This document shows positions 17,861-27,517 of a DNA stretch of 64,000 nucleotides, one piece after another. The notes below the pieces were generated by a model that did no database searches, was not told where the DNA came from, and saw only the letters and a program-made list of their open reading frames with translations. Position 1 is the stretch's first letter. Each line of letters starts with the position of its first letter. This DNA comes from Ignavibacteria bacterium UBA2360 (lineage in GTDB: Bacteria > Bacteroidota > Ignavibacteria > Tepidaquicellales > OLB5). Where the stretch lies: positions 62,001 to 126,000 of the forward strand of contig DDTQ01000002.1 in NCBI GenBank assembly GCA_002344125.1. The letters run 5' to 3'. The translations under genes were made by a program, and so were the position numbers.

Positions 17861-17953
17861 TTAATTAAATACTTTTAAAATAATCTTTACGGCGCAGTAC
17901 AGTGTAACAACTACCACCAGCATAATTTCCGCGACTTCCACAGAAGTGTACAT
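17861..17953 (-). CDS. Possible 30-residue single-TM protein
   Basis: A short frame between purQ and tatA. It would begin with MYTSVEVAEIM, continue with a strongly hydrophobic helix (VVVVTLYCAVKIIL) and end in two stop codons. It fills the gap between two co-directional genes. No ribosome binding site is seen and no homologue is known to me, so it may be chance. Confidence 0.3.
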   Translation of the reverse strand: MYTSVEVAEIMLVVVVTLYCAVKIILKVFN

Positions 17954-17966
17954 ATCTGTTAGAATT

Positions 17967-18653
17967 TTAGTTTAAAGAATTTATTACACTTTCAAACAAA
18001 TACTTACCGTCGCTTCCGCCAACTATAGATTCGCTTGCGCGCTCAGGATGCGGCATCATTCCAAGTACATTGCCCTCTTTGTTTATAATACCGGCGATAC
18101 TATCAATCGAACCATTGGGACAATCTTCATACCTGAAAACTACCTGCCCGTTCTCATTCAATGACTTCAGTGTATCTTCATCACAAATATAATTCCCGTC
18201 ACCATGTGCAACAGGTACAACCATTTTTCCGGGCGTAACATTACCATTACCTGAATAGGCGCTTGTAAAAATGGTGTTTTTGTTTTCTATATTCAATGTA
18301 ACATTTTTGCATACAAACTTAAGGCTTTCATTCCTTATCAATGCGCCGGGCAGCAGCCCGGATTCGCATAATATCTGGAAACCGTTACATATTCCAATTA
18401 CCACTCCTCCGTTTGAAGCATGCCTTACAACATCTTTCATTACCGGAGAAAATCTCGCAATTGCTCCGCAGCGGAGATAATCTCCATACGAAAATCCCCC
18501 GGGTACAACAATTACATTCCTGTCGCCAATTGAAATTTCTTTATGCCACAAAAATTCAGTATCCTGGTTCAGTATATGCTTCAACGTATTGTATGCATCG
18601 TGGTCACAGTTTGAACCCGGAAAAACCACCACACCGAATTTAGCCTTACTCAT
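17967..18653 (-). CDS. purQ: Phosphoribosylformylglycinamidine synthase subunit PurQ
   Basis: Glutaminase subunit of the PurLQS enzyme that makes FGAM in purine synthesis. 228 residues; class I glutamine amidotransferase with the nucleophile C89 in VIGICNGFQIL and the His-Glu pair in MMPHPERAS near the end. FPGSNCDHDA at the start is typical of PurQ. purS lies 20 bases upstream in the same direction; purL is elsewhere. Confidence 0.96.
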   Translation of the reverse strand: MSKAKFGVVVFPGSNCDHDAYNTLKHILNQDTEFLWHKEISIGDRNVIVVPGGFSYGDYLRCGAIARFSPVMKDVVRHASNGGVVIGICNGFQILCESGLLPGALIRNESLKFVCKNVTLNIENKNTIFTSAYSGNGNVTPGKMVVPVAHGDGNYICDEDTLKSLNENGQVVFRYEDCPNGSIDSIAGIINKEGNVLGMMPHPERASESIVGGSDGKYLFESVINSLN

Positions 18654-18673
18654 TTATTTTTTATAACCTGTAA

Positions 18674-18931
18674 TTACTTTCCGTTAATGCTAACTACTTC
18701 AAATTCATAATCTTCCATCACCTGGTTTGCAAGAAGTTTTTTGCACACCTCATCTGTTACAAGCCTGGCTTCTTCATCTGATTTCGTATCAATCTTAAGC
18801 TCAACATACTTGCCAATCCTTGTATCAAGTATATTATTGAAACCAAGGCTTTGCAGTGAGTGTTCCACTGCCTTGCCCTGCGGGTCTAAAATTGATTTGC
18901 GTAATGTAACTTTTATTTTAGCTGAATACAC
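18674..18931 (-). CDS. purS: Phosphoribosylformylglycinamidine synthase subunit PurS
   Basis: 85 residues, the normal size for PurS, the small subunit that links PurQ to PurL. It begins with the strand YSAKIKVTLRKSILDPQG and has the GKAVEHSLQSLGF helix of the family. It precedes purQ by 20 bases. Confidence 0.94.
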   Translation of the reverse strand: MYSAKIKVTLRKSILDPQGKAVEHSLQSLGFNNILDTRIGKYVELKIDTKSDEEARLVTDEVCKKLLANQVMEDYEFEVVSINGK

Positions 18932-18943
18932 TTTGTTCTTTCC

Positions 18944-19363
18944 TCAATATACATTATGGATTTTCGAATAAACTTTCTTCACAGTAAAAACAAATATCAG
19001 CACCAGCATCACCACCGAAAATATCGGCATCACATTCAAATTTGCCTCAACAAGCATGCGGTTATTTACATAGCCTGTGCTGAACTTTGATCTTACCTTC
19101 GCGAAAACTACGCTGCCGTTATCGGCAGATTCCCAGTTTTCAACATATACAAAATCTCCGCCCTTTATTTCCGCGTTACTGCTGTGATAATCATTCGGGT
19201 TATCAAGCAGCGGCACATAACCGTAAGGGGTGTATCTTAATATGGCCTTATCATATGCAAAATTGTTGTATATATCCAGTGAACTGCTTACCATTTGCTG
19301 AACAACCGCAAACAGCAATATAACAAAGAGGGCTTTTACAAATAAAAGCGTAACTCTTTTCAT
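18944..19363 (-). CDS. Hypothetical membrane protein
   Basis: Not recognised. 139 residues with one membrane helix near each end (about 8-28 and 112-130) and an extracytoplasmic domain between them made mostly of beta strands (GGDFVYVENWESADNG, VVFAKVRSK). The next gene, purS, begins 12 bases later and the thioredoxin-like gene ends one base before this start, so it is inside an operon. Confidence 0.72.
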   Translation of the reverse strand: MKRVTLLFVKALFVILLFAVVQQMVSSSLDIYNNFAYDKAILRYTPYGYVPLLDNPNDYHSSNAEIKGGDFVYVENWESADNGSVVFAKVRSKFSTGYVNNRMLVEANLNVMPIFSVVMLVLIFVFTVKKVYSKIHNVY

Positions 19364-19364
19364 T

Positions 19365-20435
19365 TTATTTCTGGCTTAACTGCTGCTCTACCTTTGCTTT
19401 ATGTTCCCTGTACAGTTTCCTGTCAAATATCTTTAATGCCTTATCAACTGATTCAAGCGCTTTGCTGTACTCTTTCAGATTAAAATAGAGCTTTGATTGA
19501 ATGTAATAGGAACTCGCTTCATTAACTGAACCTGCCACATACTTCAACGCTGTTTCAATGAATCCTAATCCTTTATTATAGTCTTCGGGTCCGGTTCCTT
19601 TATCGGCAAATCCTACAGCTACCTGGTTCATGTACTGGCCGTAGCTGGAATTAACAGCATCATCACTTGGATACTTTGCCAAAGTTTCTTTGAACCACTT
19701 ATCAGCGGTTGGCATATCGCTCAATTCGTAATAATAAGTCTCTGCAACAGAAACATACGCGTCTTTCAACTGGTCGCTGTTCGGATTATCAGTTATGAAA
19801 GCTTCAAGCTGTTTCGCTTTTTCGTCCTTTTCGGTAAACAGTATTAACCTGAACTTCGCGTCATCTGTTTTTCCGCCGGCATTTGAGCCGTCCATTTCAA
19901 CTATCTTACTTAACAGCTCCTTCGCCTTATCGCTTTCGCTGTACATGGAATACTTATCAGCAAGCTTAAGTGAGGCTTCAATGTTAGAAGGATTCTTTTC
20001 CACTTCAGTCTTAAGATATGAAAATGTATTGATCCCTTTATTGTAGTCCTGCATCATCTCAAGAAAATCTTTCGCCGGAACGTAACCGTAAATTCTGTCT
20101 ATCTCATTTCCGTCACCATCGAGAAAAAGTATTGAAGGATAACCCTTTATCTGGTATTTCTTGGCAAAATCAACACCTTCGCCCTTTTCAGCGTCTATCT
20201 TATAACTTATCAGGTTTGCATTGGCAAAATCTGATACCTCTTTCTTTGCGTAAACTTTATTATCCAGCTCAATGCACCATTTGCACCATTCCGTAAGTAC
20301 ATCTACCATAACGATCTTATTTTCAGCTTTGGCAGTTGCCAGCACTTCAGAAACTGTGCCTTTTTTGAAATCGATCTGTGAAAATGCTGTGCTGCTTATA
20401 AAAAAGAGGGCAATAAGTAATGCTGCTTTTTTCAT
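19365..20435 (-). CDS. Secreted thioredoxin-like protein with TPR repeats
   Basis: 356 residues. A signal peptide (cleavage after TAFSQ) is followed by a thioredoxin domain with the redox motif WCKWC (C51, C54) and the cis-Pro in IKGYPSILFLDG. After about residue 150 come TPR-like helical repeats to the end. It probably acts in the periplasm in disulfide or thiol exchange with partner proteins held by the TPR part. It is the first gene of the minus-strand run that goes on through purS, purQ, tatA and gatA; this grouping does not explain its task. Confidence 0.82.
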   Translation of the reverse strand: MKKAALLIALFFISSTAFSQIDFKKGTVSEVLATAKAENKIVMVDVLTEWCKWCIELDNKVYAKKEVSDFANANLISYKIDAEKGEGVDFAKKYQIKGYPSILFLDGDGNEIDRIYGYVPAKDFLEMMQDYNKGINTFSYLKTEVEKNPSNIEASLKLADKYSMYSESDKAKELLSKIVEMDGSNAGGKTDDAKFRLILFTEKDEKAKQLEAFITDNPNSDQLKDAYVSVAETYYYELSDMPTADKWFKETLAKYPSDDAVNSSYGQYMNQVAVGFADKGTGPEDYNKGLGFIETALKYVAGSVNEASSYYIQSKLYFNLKEYSKALESVDKALKIFDRKLYREHKAKVEQQLSQK

Positions 20436-20528
20436 TTGTTTATTCTCCGGTGATTTTCCTTTGATTTACTAAGGCGAAAATAAGAATTTAAGTTCAAATG
20501 TAATATGGTTATATTTGTATATATTTAA

Positions 20529-23093
20529 ATGAATAAATACGTTAAAACGTTTCTTGGAATCTTTATAATCATTATACCCGCAATTATTGTTCTGGGCGTA
20601 CTTTTTAATATCCTTTCCAAACAATCTTTTTACCCAATATCCGGAGAAATTGCCGTTTCAGGCTTAAAATCGCAGGTTAAAGTTTACTTTGATGATTTTG
20701 GAGTTCCCCACATAATCTCCCAAAACCAGGAAGATGCCTATTTTACACAGGGTTACCTTCATGCGCAGGATAGGCTGTGGCAGATGGATCTTACCCGCAG
20801 GGTTGCCGAAGGAAGGCTCTCGGAGGTCTTCGGAGCGCAGGTTATTGAATTTGATAAGCTTTTCAGGACAATAGGGATTCACCGATTTTCATATAACTGG
20901 TATAATAGTATTAGCCCCGAATCTAAACAAATACTCACATCCTATACAAGCGGAGTCAACAAGTTTATAGAAACACACTACGAAAACCTTCCGGTTGAGT
21001 TTGATGCCCTCAATTACAGACCGGAACCTTGGAAGCCTGAACATTCCCTGATGCTCGCAAGAATGATGGGCTGGGATCTAAACATTGCCTGGTACACAGA
21101 TTATATTATGGGTGAAGTGCTCACCAAAACAGGCATCGAAAAAACTTCGCTCATTTTTCCCGATACTAATATAACTATATATACAAAACCCGTAATTGAG
21201 CCAGCTGATTCCACTGAAGAAAATAAAGAAGAAAAACCAAAGAAGAAAATTAGATCCGGAGATGAAACCGGATTCCTGGAAAATGAAAATGCGCGTTATT
21301 TAAAACAGGTCTCTCTCTTAGGTAAAGATTTTTTTGTGCAGAACCAAAACTACAGAAAATTTTTCAATATCAACGGCTCTCATACAGGCAGCAATTCATG
21401 GGTGGTTTCAGGAAGCCGGTCTATTACCGGCAAACCTATCCTTGCCAACGATCCCCATCTTGCGCTGCAGGCACCTTCCAGGTGGTATGAAATGTACATC
21501 AAAGGCGGTAAACTTGATGTGCGGGGAATGACTTTCCCCGGGATCCCCGGCGTTGTAATTGGTAGCAACAAAACCATAAGCTGGGGTTTAACGAACTTAA
21601 TGAATGATGACAATGATTTCATCATACTGAAACGCGATTCCGCCGACAGCAGGAAATATATGTACAATAACCAGTCAACCGCACTGGATTCTATAAAAGA
21701 AAAAATTTACATCAAAGATTCCGTTGAGACTGATTTCATAATTTATACTACAAAGATCGGTCCCGTCATTTCAGACCTCAAAATAAGAGGCTTTGCAGAT
21801 ATGCAGTCAAATCCCGAAGATCCGTATCGTGATAAACTAATGACATTCCGCTGGACAGGATTTGAACAGAGTGATGAGGTTAAATGTTTTTATGGTATCA
21901 ATACCGCTTCCGGCTGGGATGAATTCAAAGCTTCGCTGAAAGATTTTTCTGTTCCAGCTCAGAATTTTATCTATTCTGATATCTATGGGAACATCGGATA
22001 TCGCGTTGGCGGTAAAATTCCCATAAGGAAAACCAATACCGCTTTCAGTTACATTTTCCCCGGTGAAGATGAAATTAACTGGAGCGGGTTTATCGATTTT
22101 GATAAACTGCCTGAGCTGTATAATCCTGCTGAAGGATATATTATCACAGCAAACACAGACCCCTTCACATGGCTGAAAGATACAAAGGATAAATTTTATA
22201 TTTCATATTTGTGGGAACCTTTTTCCAGATTCGACCGGATAAAGCAATTCATTGATACCAGGACCGTGTTTGATGTTGAAGATATGAAGCTGCTCCAAAG
22301 CAGCTATGAATCTCCCTATGCGAAAGAAATCCTCAGGGATTTCTATGCTGATATACAAACAGGCGGCATGAATTACGAAAATGAAACCGGCGCTGCCATT
22401 GAAAAACTAAAGAACTGGAACACCGAAATTGCGAAAAACGAACCGGCTTCGGTGATATATAATACCTACCTTGTTTACCTGGTAAAGAACATTTTTGAAG
22501 ATGAGCTTGGCGCGAATATTTTCAACGATTTTATTTCAATTCAGAATATTCCCTACCGCTCCCTTGAGAGGGTCATGCAGCACCCTGAGAACGAATGGTT
22601 TGATAATATTAATACAGCTTCGCTGGAAAAACGCCCGGAAATTGTAAGGAAAAGTATAATTCAGGCAGTTGAATTCCTTAAACAAAAATTTCCAGGCAAA
22701 GATGTGAACTCATGGAACTGGGGTTCAGTTCACACTGTTAAATTTCGCCACCCGCTTGGATTTGTTGAAGCGCTTGATAAAACATTTAATATCGGTCCTT
22801 ACGATGTTGGCGGCGATCAAACCAGCGTTAACAACACTGAGTACCGCTTCAGCGATGTAATTGAAAAAGGGAATTTTGATGTAATTGTAGGCGCTTCGAT
22901 GAGAACCATAACCAGCATGGCAGATATTGAACGTCCGTTAACCATAAATTCTACAGGGCAATCCGGACAGCCGGTAAGCACTCATTATGGAGACCAGGCC
23001 AGAATGTGGAGCTACGGCGACTATAAAAAGAATGTTTCAAGTGAACAGGAAATGCTTGATAAAAAATATAGCTTGCTAATATTAAATCCCTGA
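20529..23093 (+). CDS. Penicillin acylase family protein
   Basis: N-terminal nucleophile hydrolase of 854 residues with a membrane anchor or signal (about 6-29). The alpha chain has DDFGVPHIISQNQEDAYFTQG and LHAQDRLWQMDLTRR. A linker (about 220-280, Lys/Glu-rich) leads to the processing site, and the beta chain begins at the Ser in HTGSNSWVVSG (about residue 289), followed by LANDPHL. The family cleaves amide bonds in penicillins, acyl-homoserine lactones or other N-acyl compounds; the substrate is open. It starts a plus-strand run with rsmA and mfd four bases further on. Confidence 0.9.
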   Translation: MNKYVKTFLGIFIIIIPAIIVLGVLFNILSKQSFYPISGEIAVSGLKSQVKVYFDDFGVPHIISQNQEDAYFTQGYLHAQDRLWQMDLTRRVAEGRLSEVFGAQVIEFDKLFRTIGIHRFSYNWYNSISPESKQILTSYTSGVNKFIETHYENLPVEFDALNYRPEPWKPEHSLMLARMMGWDLNIAWYTDYIMGEVLTKTGIEKTSLIFPDTNITIYTKPVIEPADSTEENKEEKPKKKIRSGDETGFLENENARYLKQVSLLGKDFFVQNQNYRKFFNINGSHTGSNSWVVSGSRSITGKPILANDPHLALQAPSRWYEMYIKGGKLDVRGMTFPGIPGVVIGSNKTISWGLTNLMNDDNDFIILKRDSADSRKYMYNNQSTALDSIKEKIYIKDSVETDFIIYTTKIGPVISDLKIRGFADMQSNPEDPYRDKLMTFRWTGFEQSDEVKCFYGINTASGWDEFKASLKDFSVPAQNFIYSDIYGNIGYRVGGKIPIRKTNTAFSYIFPGEDEINWSGFIDFDKLPELYNPAEGYIITANTDPFTWLKDTKDKFYISYLWEPFSRFDRIKQFIDTRTVFDVEDMKLLQSSYESPYAKEILRDFYADIQTGGMNYENETGAAIEKLKNWNTEIAKNEPASVIYNTYLVYLVKNIFEDELGANIFNDFISIQNIPYRSLERVMQHPENEWFDNINTASLEKRPEIVRKSIIQAVEFLKQKFPGKDVNSWNWGSVHTVKFRHPLGFVEALDKTFNIGPYDVGGDQTSVNNTEYRFSDVIEKGNFDVIVGASMRTITSMADIERPLTINSTGQSGQPVSTHYGDQARMWSYGDYKKNVSSEQEMLDKKYSLLILNP

Positions 23094-23097
23094 TAAA

Positions 23098-23880
23098 TTG
23101 AATGAAATAACCGGAAATAACGCGCGCCCAAAAAGATCAATGGGGCAAAACTATCTTACCGATGAAAACATTTGCCGTAACATTGTAAATGCATTTGATA
23201 TTCAGCTCGGCGAGCATATTATAGAAATAGGTCCCGGCAAAGGAGCTATCACAAGATTTATACTGGAAAAGACAAATAACCTTACCGTCATCGAGCTTGA
23301 CAGGAACAACTGCGCTATACTGAAAGAGCTCTTCCCCGCGCTCAATATTATTAACAGCGATTTTCTTAAGCTTGATATGAATGAACTGGTCAAAGATCCG
23401 TATGATAAATTAAGAGTTATCGGGAACATTCCGTATAACATTACTTCACCAATAATTTTTAAGCTGGCCGATAACCGGGGCATCATAAAAGACGCGCAGC
23501 TGATGATCCAGGAAGAAGTTGCCCGCAGAATAACCGCAGAGCCTAACAATAAAGAATACGGCATTCCAAGCGTTATATTAAATGTATTCAGTTCTTCAAA
23601 ACTTCTGTTCAAAGTTTCCAGGGCATGCTTCTATCCTAAGCCTAAGGTAGATTCACGTATAATATATTTTGATTTCACCGATTCCATCGAAGAACGTATT
23701 AATGATATCGCGTTCTTCAGAAAACTCGTTAAGGCTGCCTTCGGTACCCGCAGAAAAACACTCAGAAACTGCCTGAAGAATATAGATGTTGATCTGACCA
23801 AAGCCGGTATCGATCTCGGAAGAAGAGCCGAAAGTTTATCGGTGGATGAATTCATTGAATTAAGCAACCGCCTGTGTTAA
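23098..23880 (+). CDS. rsmA: 16S rRNA dimethyladenosine transferase
   Basis: KsgA/RsmA methylates two adjacent adenines near the 3' end of 16S rRNA. 260 residues; starts with the RSMGQNYL segment, SAM-binding EIGPGKGAITRF, and motif IV NIPYNITSPI. The start is a TTG five bases after the acylase stop; the only near ATG is out of frame. The stop overlaps the mfd GTG start. Confidence 0.95.
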   Translation: MNEITGNNARPKRSMGQNYLTDENICRNIVNAFDIQLGEHIIEIGPGKGAITRFILEKTNNLTVIELDRNNCAILKELFPALNIINSDFLKLDMNELVKDPYDKLRVIGNIPYNITSPIIFKLADNRGIIKDAQLMIQEEVARRITAEPNNKEYGIPSVILNVFSSSKLLFKVSRACFYPKPKVDSRIIYFDFTDSIEERINDIAFFRKLVKAAFGTRRKTLRNCLKNIDVDLTKAGIDLGRRAESLSVDEFIELSNRLC

Positions 23881-26800
23881 GCAAGTTACAAAATAAAATA
23901 TTCGCTTCACCTGATTTTAAGATCATAAACGCCCAATCAGGCAAAGACCTTTTTTTTACGGGTCTGCGCGGATCTCTGCCGGCATTTGTTATTGCCGCGC
24001 TGTTTGAGCAGAACAAGAAGATCATCTTCTGCTCTAATGACCATAACAGGCTCTTCAAGCTTAAAGATGATCTTAATTTGCTTACAGGTGAAGATACTGC
24101 CGGATTATATCTTGGTGAATTTGACGAAGAATTTGAATCTGAAGTCAATACACTTTCTGGCACATTAAAAAAATTAACAGGTGAAGAAAGTTATATAATA
24201 GTAACCTCACCCGCTGCGCTGAATAAAAATGTTATTGCCGAAGACTCTTTTCGTAAAAATACCATTTTGCTTACAAAAAACGGTGAGTACCTTTTTGATG
24301 AACTGCTCGGCAAGCTCAATAGCTTCAATTTCACTAAGAAAAAAATTGTTGAGGAAGAAAATGACTACGCCGTTCGCGGCGGTATAATTGATATCTTCCC
24401 TGAGAATCTGAATCAGCCCGTTAGAATAGAATTTTTCGGCGATACGGTTGAATCGATCAGGGAATTTGACCCCGCCACTCAGCGCTCAATTGCACGGCTT
24501 GATTCCATAGAAATTCTGCCTTCGGCGGAATCAATGCAAACTGATGATGATTCAACCGAAAAGCTCATAGATTACATTAAAAATGACACTCTCTTCTTAC
24601 TGGATGAACCGGACCTTATAAAAGAAGATCTTCCGGAAATATACTACAAAACCATAAACTTTAAGCGTTCATATTTTTCAGGATTTCCGCTGGTAAAAAA
24701 TGAATCTCTCAGCGAATCTGAAAAATCTGTTATAACCGAGCTGTTCCTTGATTCCAAATCTCAGCCTTCATTCAATTCCAACACAAAAATGTTTGCTGAA
24801 AATCTCAAGGAAATGAATTCCGCCGAATATACCGTTTTCATTTCCTGCACCGATGATTACCAGTTAAACCGCACTCGTGAACTTGTTGAAGACCTCTTGG
24901 GGAATGATGAACTTACCGGAATAGAATTCCTGAACGGCTCTCTGCATGAAGGATTTATAATGCCTTCGGCCCGCACAGCGGTTTATACAGAGCACCAGGT
25001 GTTCGGAAGGTACTTCCGCCCGGCAAAGCGCAAACGCAAATTCGGCGGCATTACTTTCAAGGAATTAAGCACAGTGAACTACGGCGATTTTATGGTACAC
25101 CAGAATTTTGGGATCGGCAAATACGCGGGTCTCAAAAAAATTGTTACCGGCGGAGTTGAACAGGAAGCTGTGAAACTGCTTTACAAAGATAATGACATGG
25201 TTTTTGTTAACCTGAATTCGCTGAATATGATCAAGAAGTTTTCAGCGCAGGAAGGCGTTACACCAAAGCTTAATAAACTTGGCGGCAGCGAGTGGGAACG
25301 GATAAAGCAAAAAACCAAGAAAAAGATACAGGAAATTGCAAGAGATCTTATCCTTCTTTATTCCAAACGCAAATCTCAGAAAGGATTCAGGTTTTCACCT
25401 GATTCCATCTGGCAAAAAGAACTCGAAGCAAGCTTTATGTACGAAGATACCATTGACCAGGCAAGCGCGACTGAAGCCGTTAAGCGTGATATGGAATCTG
25501 AAAACCCTATGGATAGGCTCGTTTGCGGTGATGTTGGCTTCGGCAAAACCGAAGTTGCGGTTCGCGCTGCGTTCAAAGCGGTGGTTGATAACAAACAGGT
25601 CGCAGTGCTTGTACCTACTACTATCCTTGCAGAGCAGCATTACAATACTTTTAAAGATAGACTCACTACATGGGCTACGGAAGTAGATCATCTCTCCCGA
25701 TTCAAAACCAAAAAGGAACAAAAAGAGATTCTCGAAAAATTAGAGAACGGAAAGATAAACATAATTATCGGAACTCACCGCCTGCTTTCCAAAGATATCC
25801 ATTTTAAAGATCTTGGGTTACTTATAATAGATGAAGAGCAGCGCTTTGGTGTGAAAGCTAAGGAAAAGTTAAAATTCCTGCGGGAAAATGTTGATGTGTT
25901 GACTCTGACCGCTACACCAATTCCCCGTACATTAAACTTCTCGCTGCTGGGCGCAAGGGATCTTTCAATAATAAACACTCCGCCAAAAAACCGCCAGCCT
26001 ATTCACACTGAAATTATCAACTTTGATAAAAAAGTTCTGGGAAATGCAATTTCAAGGGAGCTTCAAAGAGGCGGACAGGTATATTTTGTGAACGATAAGA
26101 TCGCAAAACTTGATGAGCTTGCCGAAATTATAGAGGAGATCGTTCCATATGCTAAAGTCTCCATTGCTCACGGACAGATGTCACCCGCTCAGCTTGAAAA
26201 TGTTATGATGCGGTTCCTTGAAAAAAGATCAAACGTGCTGCTTTGTACCAAGATCATTGAATCCGGACTCGATATTCCCAGTGTTAACACAATAATAATT
26301 AACCGGGCTGATAACTTCGGGCTTGCTGAGCTTTACCAGCTTCGCGGCAGGGTCGGCAGATCGAATATCAAATCTTACGCCTTCCTTGTGACTCCGCCGC
26401 AAAGTTCGTTAACAAAGCAGGCGATACGGAGGCTTCATGCTCTTGAAGAATTTTCAGAGCTTGGCAGCGGAATGAATCTGGCATTGAAAGATCTGGAAAT
26501 CCGCGGCGCAGGAAACCTGCTTGGCAAAGAGCAAAGCGGCTTTATTGGTGAAATTGGGTTTGATATGTATATGCAGCTTCTTGATGAAGCGGTGACCGAA
26601 CTGAAAGAAACCATTCCCGCTGAATCACTGCCGGCTGAAACCATTCAGCAGCTTACGCAAAAGAGTGCCAAGCCTGCATTTAAAGATGTGCTTGTTGAAT
26701 CCGATATAAGCATGTTCCTCCCCGAAAATTATATTGATGATGAAAACACCAGGCTTGATATTTATCAGCGTCTTTCGAAAGTTACATCTCAGGCAGAGCT

Positions 26801-27152
26801 TGATGAAATTAAGCTTGAGCTTGTTGACCGCTTCGGCAAACTGCCCGATGAAGTAATTTCACTCATAGATCACATTGAAATAAAATTAATACTCTCCACT
26901 GCAGGATTTGATAAGATGAATGTTACAGGCAGCGTTGTTGAATTATTCTTTGATATGAACAACGAAAACATATTCTCAAGCGGTTACTTTGAAAAAGTGC
27001 TGGGTTATATAAATGATAATTACAAAAATACCTCAAGGGTAAAACAGGGAAAGCAGTCGCTATCGGTGCAATTCCGCATTCCCCAGCACCATAATTCCGC
27101 TGAAAAACTGCAGGAAATCCGCGGTTTTGTTGCAAATTTAGCAAATCTCTGA
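23874..27152 (+). CDS. mfd: Transcription-repair coupling factor
   Basis: Mfd removes stalled RNA polymerase from lesions and recruits UvrA. 1092 residues: a UvrB-like N-terminal part, the RNA-polymerase-interacting CarD-like domain (YGDFMVHQNFGIGKYAG, about residue 400), a superfamily 2 translocase with Walker A GDVGFGKTE (about 551-559), DEEQ box in LLIIDEEQRFG (about 650), TATPIPRTL and the motif VI segment QLRGRVGRS, and a C-terminal TRCF domain. GTG start overlapping the rsmA stop by five bases indicates translational coupling. A perfect inverted repeat follows at 27167. Confidence 0.96.
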   Translation: MLSKLQNKIFASPDFKIINAQSGKDLFFTGLRGSLPAFVIAALFEQNKKIIFCSNDHNRLFKLKDDLNLLTGEDTAGLYLGEFDEEFESEVNTLSGTLKKLTGEESYIIVTSPAALNKNVIAEDSFRKNTILLTKNGEYLFDELLGKLNSFNFTKKKIVEEENDYAVRGGIIDIFPENLNQPVRIEFFGDTVESIREFDPATQRSIARLDSIEILPSAESMQTDDDSTEKLIDYIKNDTLFLLDEPDLIKEDLPEIYYKTINFKRSYFSGFPLVKNESLSESEKSVITELFLDSKSQPSFNSNTKMFAENLKEMNSAEYTVFISCTDDYQLNRTRELVEDLLGNDELTGIEFLNGSLHEGFIMPSARTAVYTEHQVFGRYFRPAKRKRKFGGITFKELSTVNYGDFMVHQNFGIGKYAGLKKIVTGGVEQEAVKLLYKDNDMVFVNLNSLNMIKKFSAQEGVTPKLNKLGGSEWERIKQKTKKKIQEIARDLILLYSKRKSQKGFRFSPDSIWQKELEASFMYEDTIDQASATEAVKRDMESENPMDRLVCGDVGFGKTEVAVRAAFKAVVDNKQVAVLVPTTILAEQHYNTFKDRLTTWATEVDHLSRFKTKKEQKEILEKLENGKINIIIGTHRLLSKDIHFKDLGLLIIDEEQRFGVKAKEKLKFLRENVDVLTLTATPIPRTLNFSLLGARDLSIINTPPKNRQPIHTEIINFDKKVLGNAISRELQRGGQVYFVNDKIAKLDELAEIIEEIVPYAKVSIAHGQMSPAQLENVMMRFLEKRSNVLLCTKIIESGLDIPSVNTIIINRADNFGLAELYQLRGRVGRSNIKSYAFLVTPPQSSLTKQAIRRLHALEEFSELGSGMNLALKDLEIRGAGNLLGKEQSGFIGEIGFDMYMQLLDEAVTELKETIPAESLPAETIQQLTQKSAKPAFKDVLVESDISMFLPENYIDDENTRLDIYQRLSKVTSQAELDEIKLELVDRFGKLPDEVISLIDHIEIKLILSTAGFDKMNVTGSVVELFFDMNNENIFSSGYFEKVLGYINDNYKNTSRVKQGKQSLSVQFRIPQHHNSAEKLQEIRGFVANLANL

Positions 27153-27166
27153 TATTTCTATTGAAT

Positions 27167-27193
27167 AATTAACTTTAAATCAATAAGTTAATT
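27167..27193. other. Inverted repeat after mfd
   Basis: AATTAACTT and AAGTTAATT with a nine-base loop, 15 bases after the mfd stop and 40 before the next start. No T tract follows; it may be a weak terminator or an operator. Confidence 0.4.
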
Positions 27194-27232
27194 TGGAAGG
27201 ATTTCAAATAAATCTTATAAATTCAATATTTT

Positions 27233-27517
27233 ATGAAAACTTTATTTCGTAACTTTTCTAAGCATTTTTTCCTTTTTCTAATTATACTTAAGTTGTTTTT
27301 ACACTGTTCAGTATTTTCCCAATCAGGTTGGTTTACTTTAAACAGCGGAACAAATATTGATTTATTAGAAGTACAAGGTTTGACTGGAAATACCATTTAT
27401 GCCCTTGGGTATAGCGGGAGTTTACCCTTTCCGACAGGTAATATTGTTAAGTCAACAAACTCCGGTTTGAACTGGTTCTCACAATATAATAATGGAATTG
27501 CAGTAAAGCTGCTTTGA
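27233..27517 (+). pseudogene. YCF48-like T9SS protein, 5' part (frameshifted)
   Basis: Amino-terminal 94 residues: a signal peptide ending at SVFSQ, then the first YCF48-like propeller unit (KSTNSGLNWF). The frame stops at 27515-27517. The next frame, which begins at about the same place, continues the propeller without loss (KAALTSLYFINENTG), so one gene has been split by a one-base shift near 27500. Confidence 0.7.
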
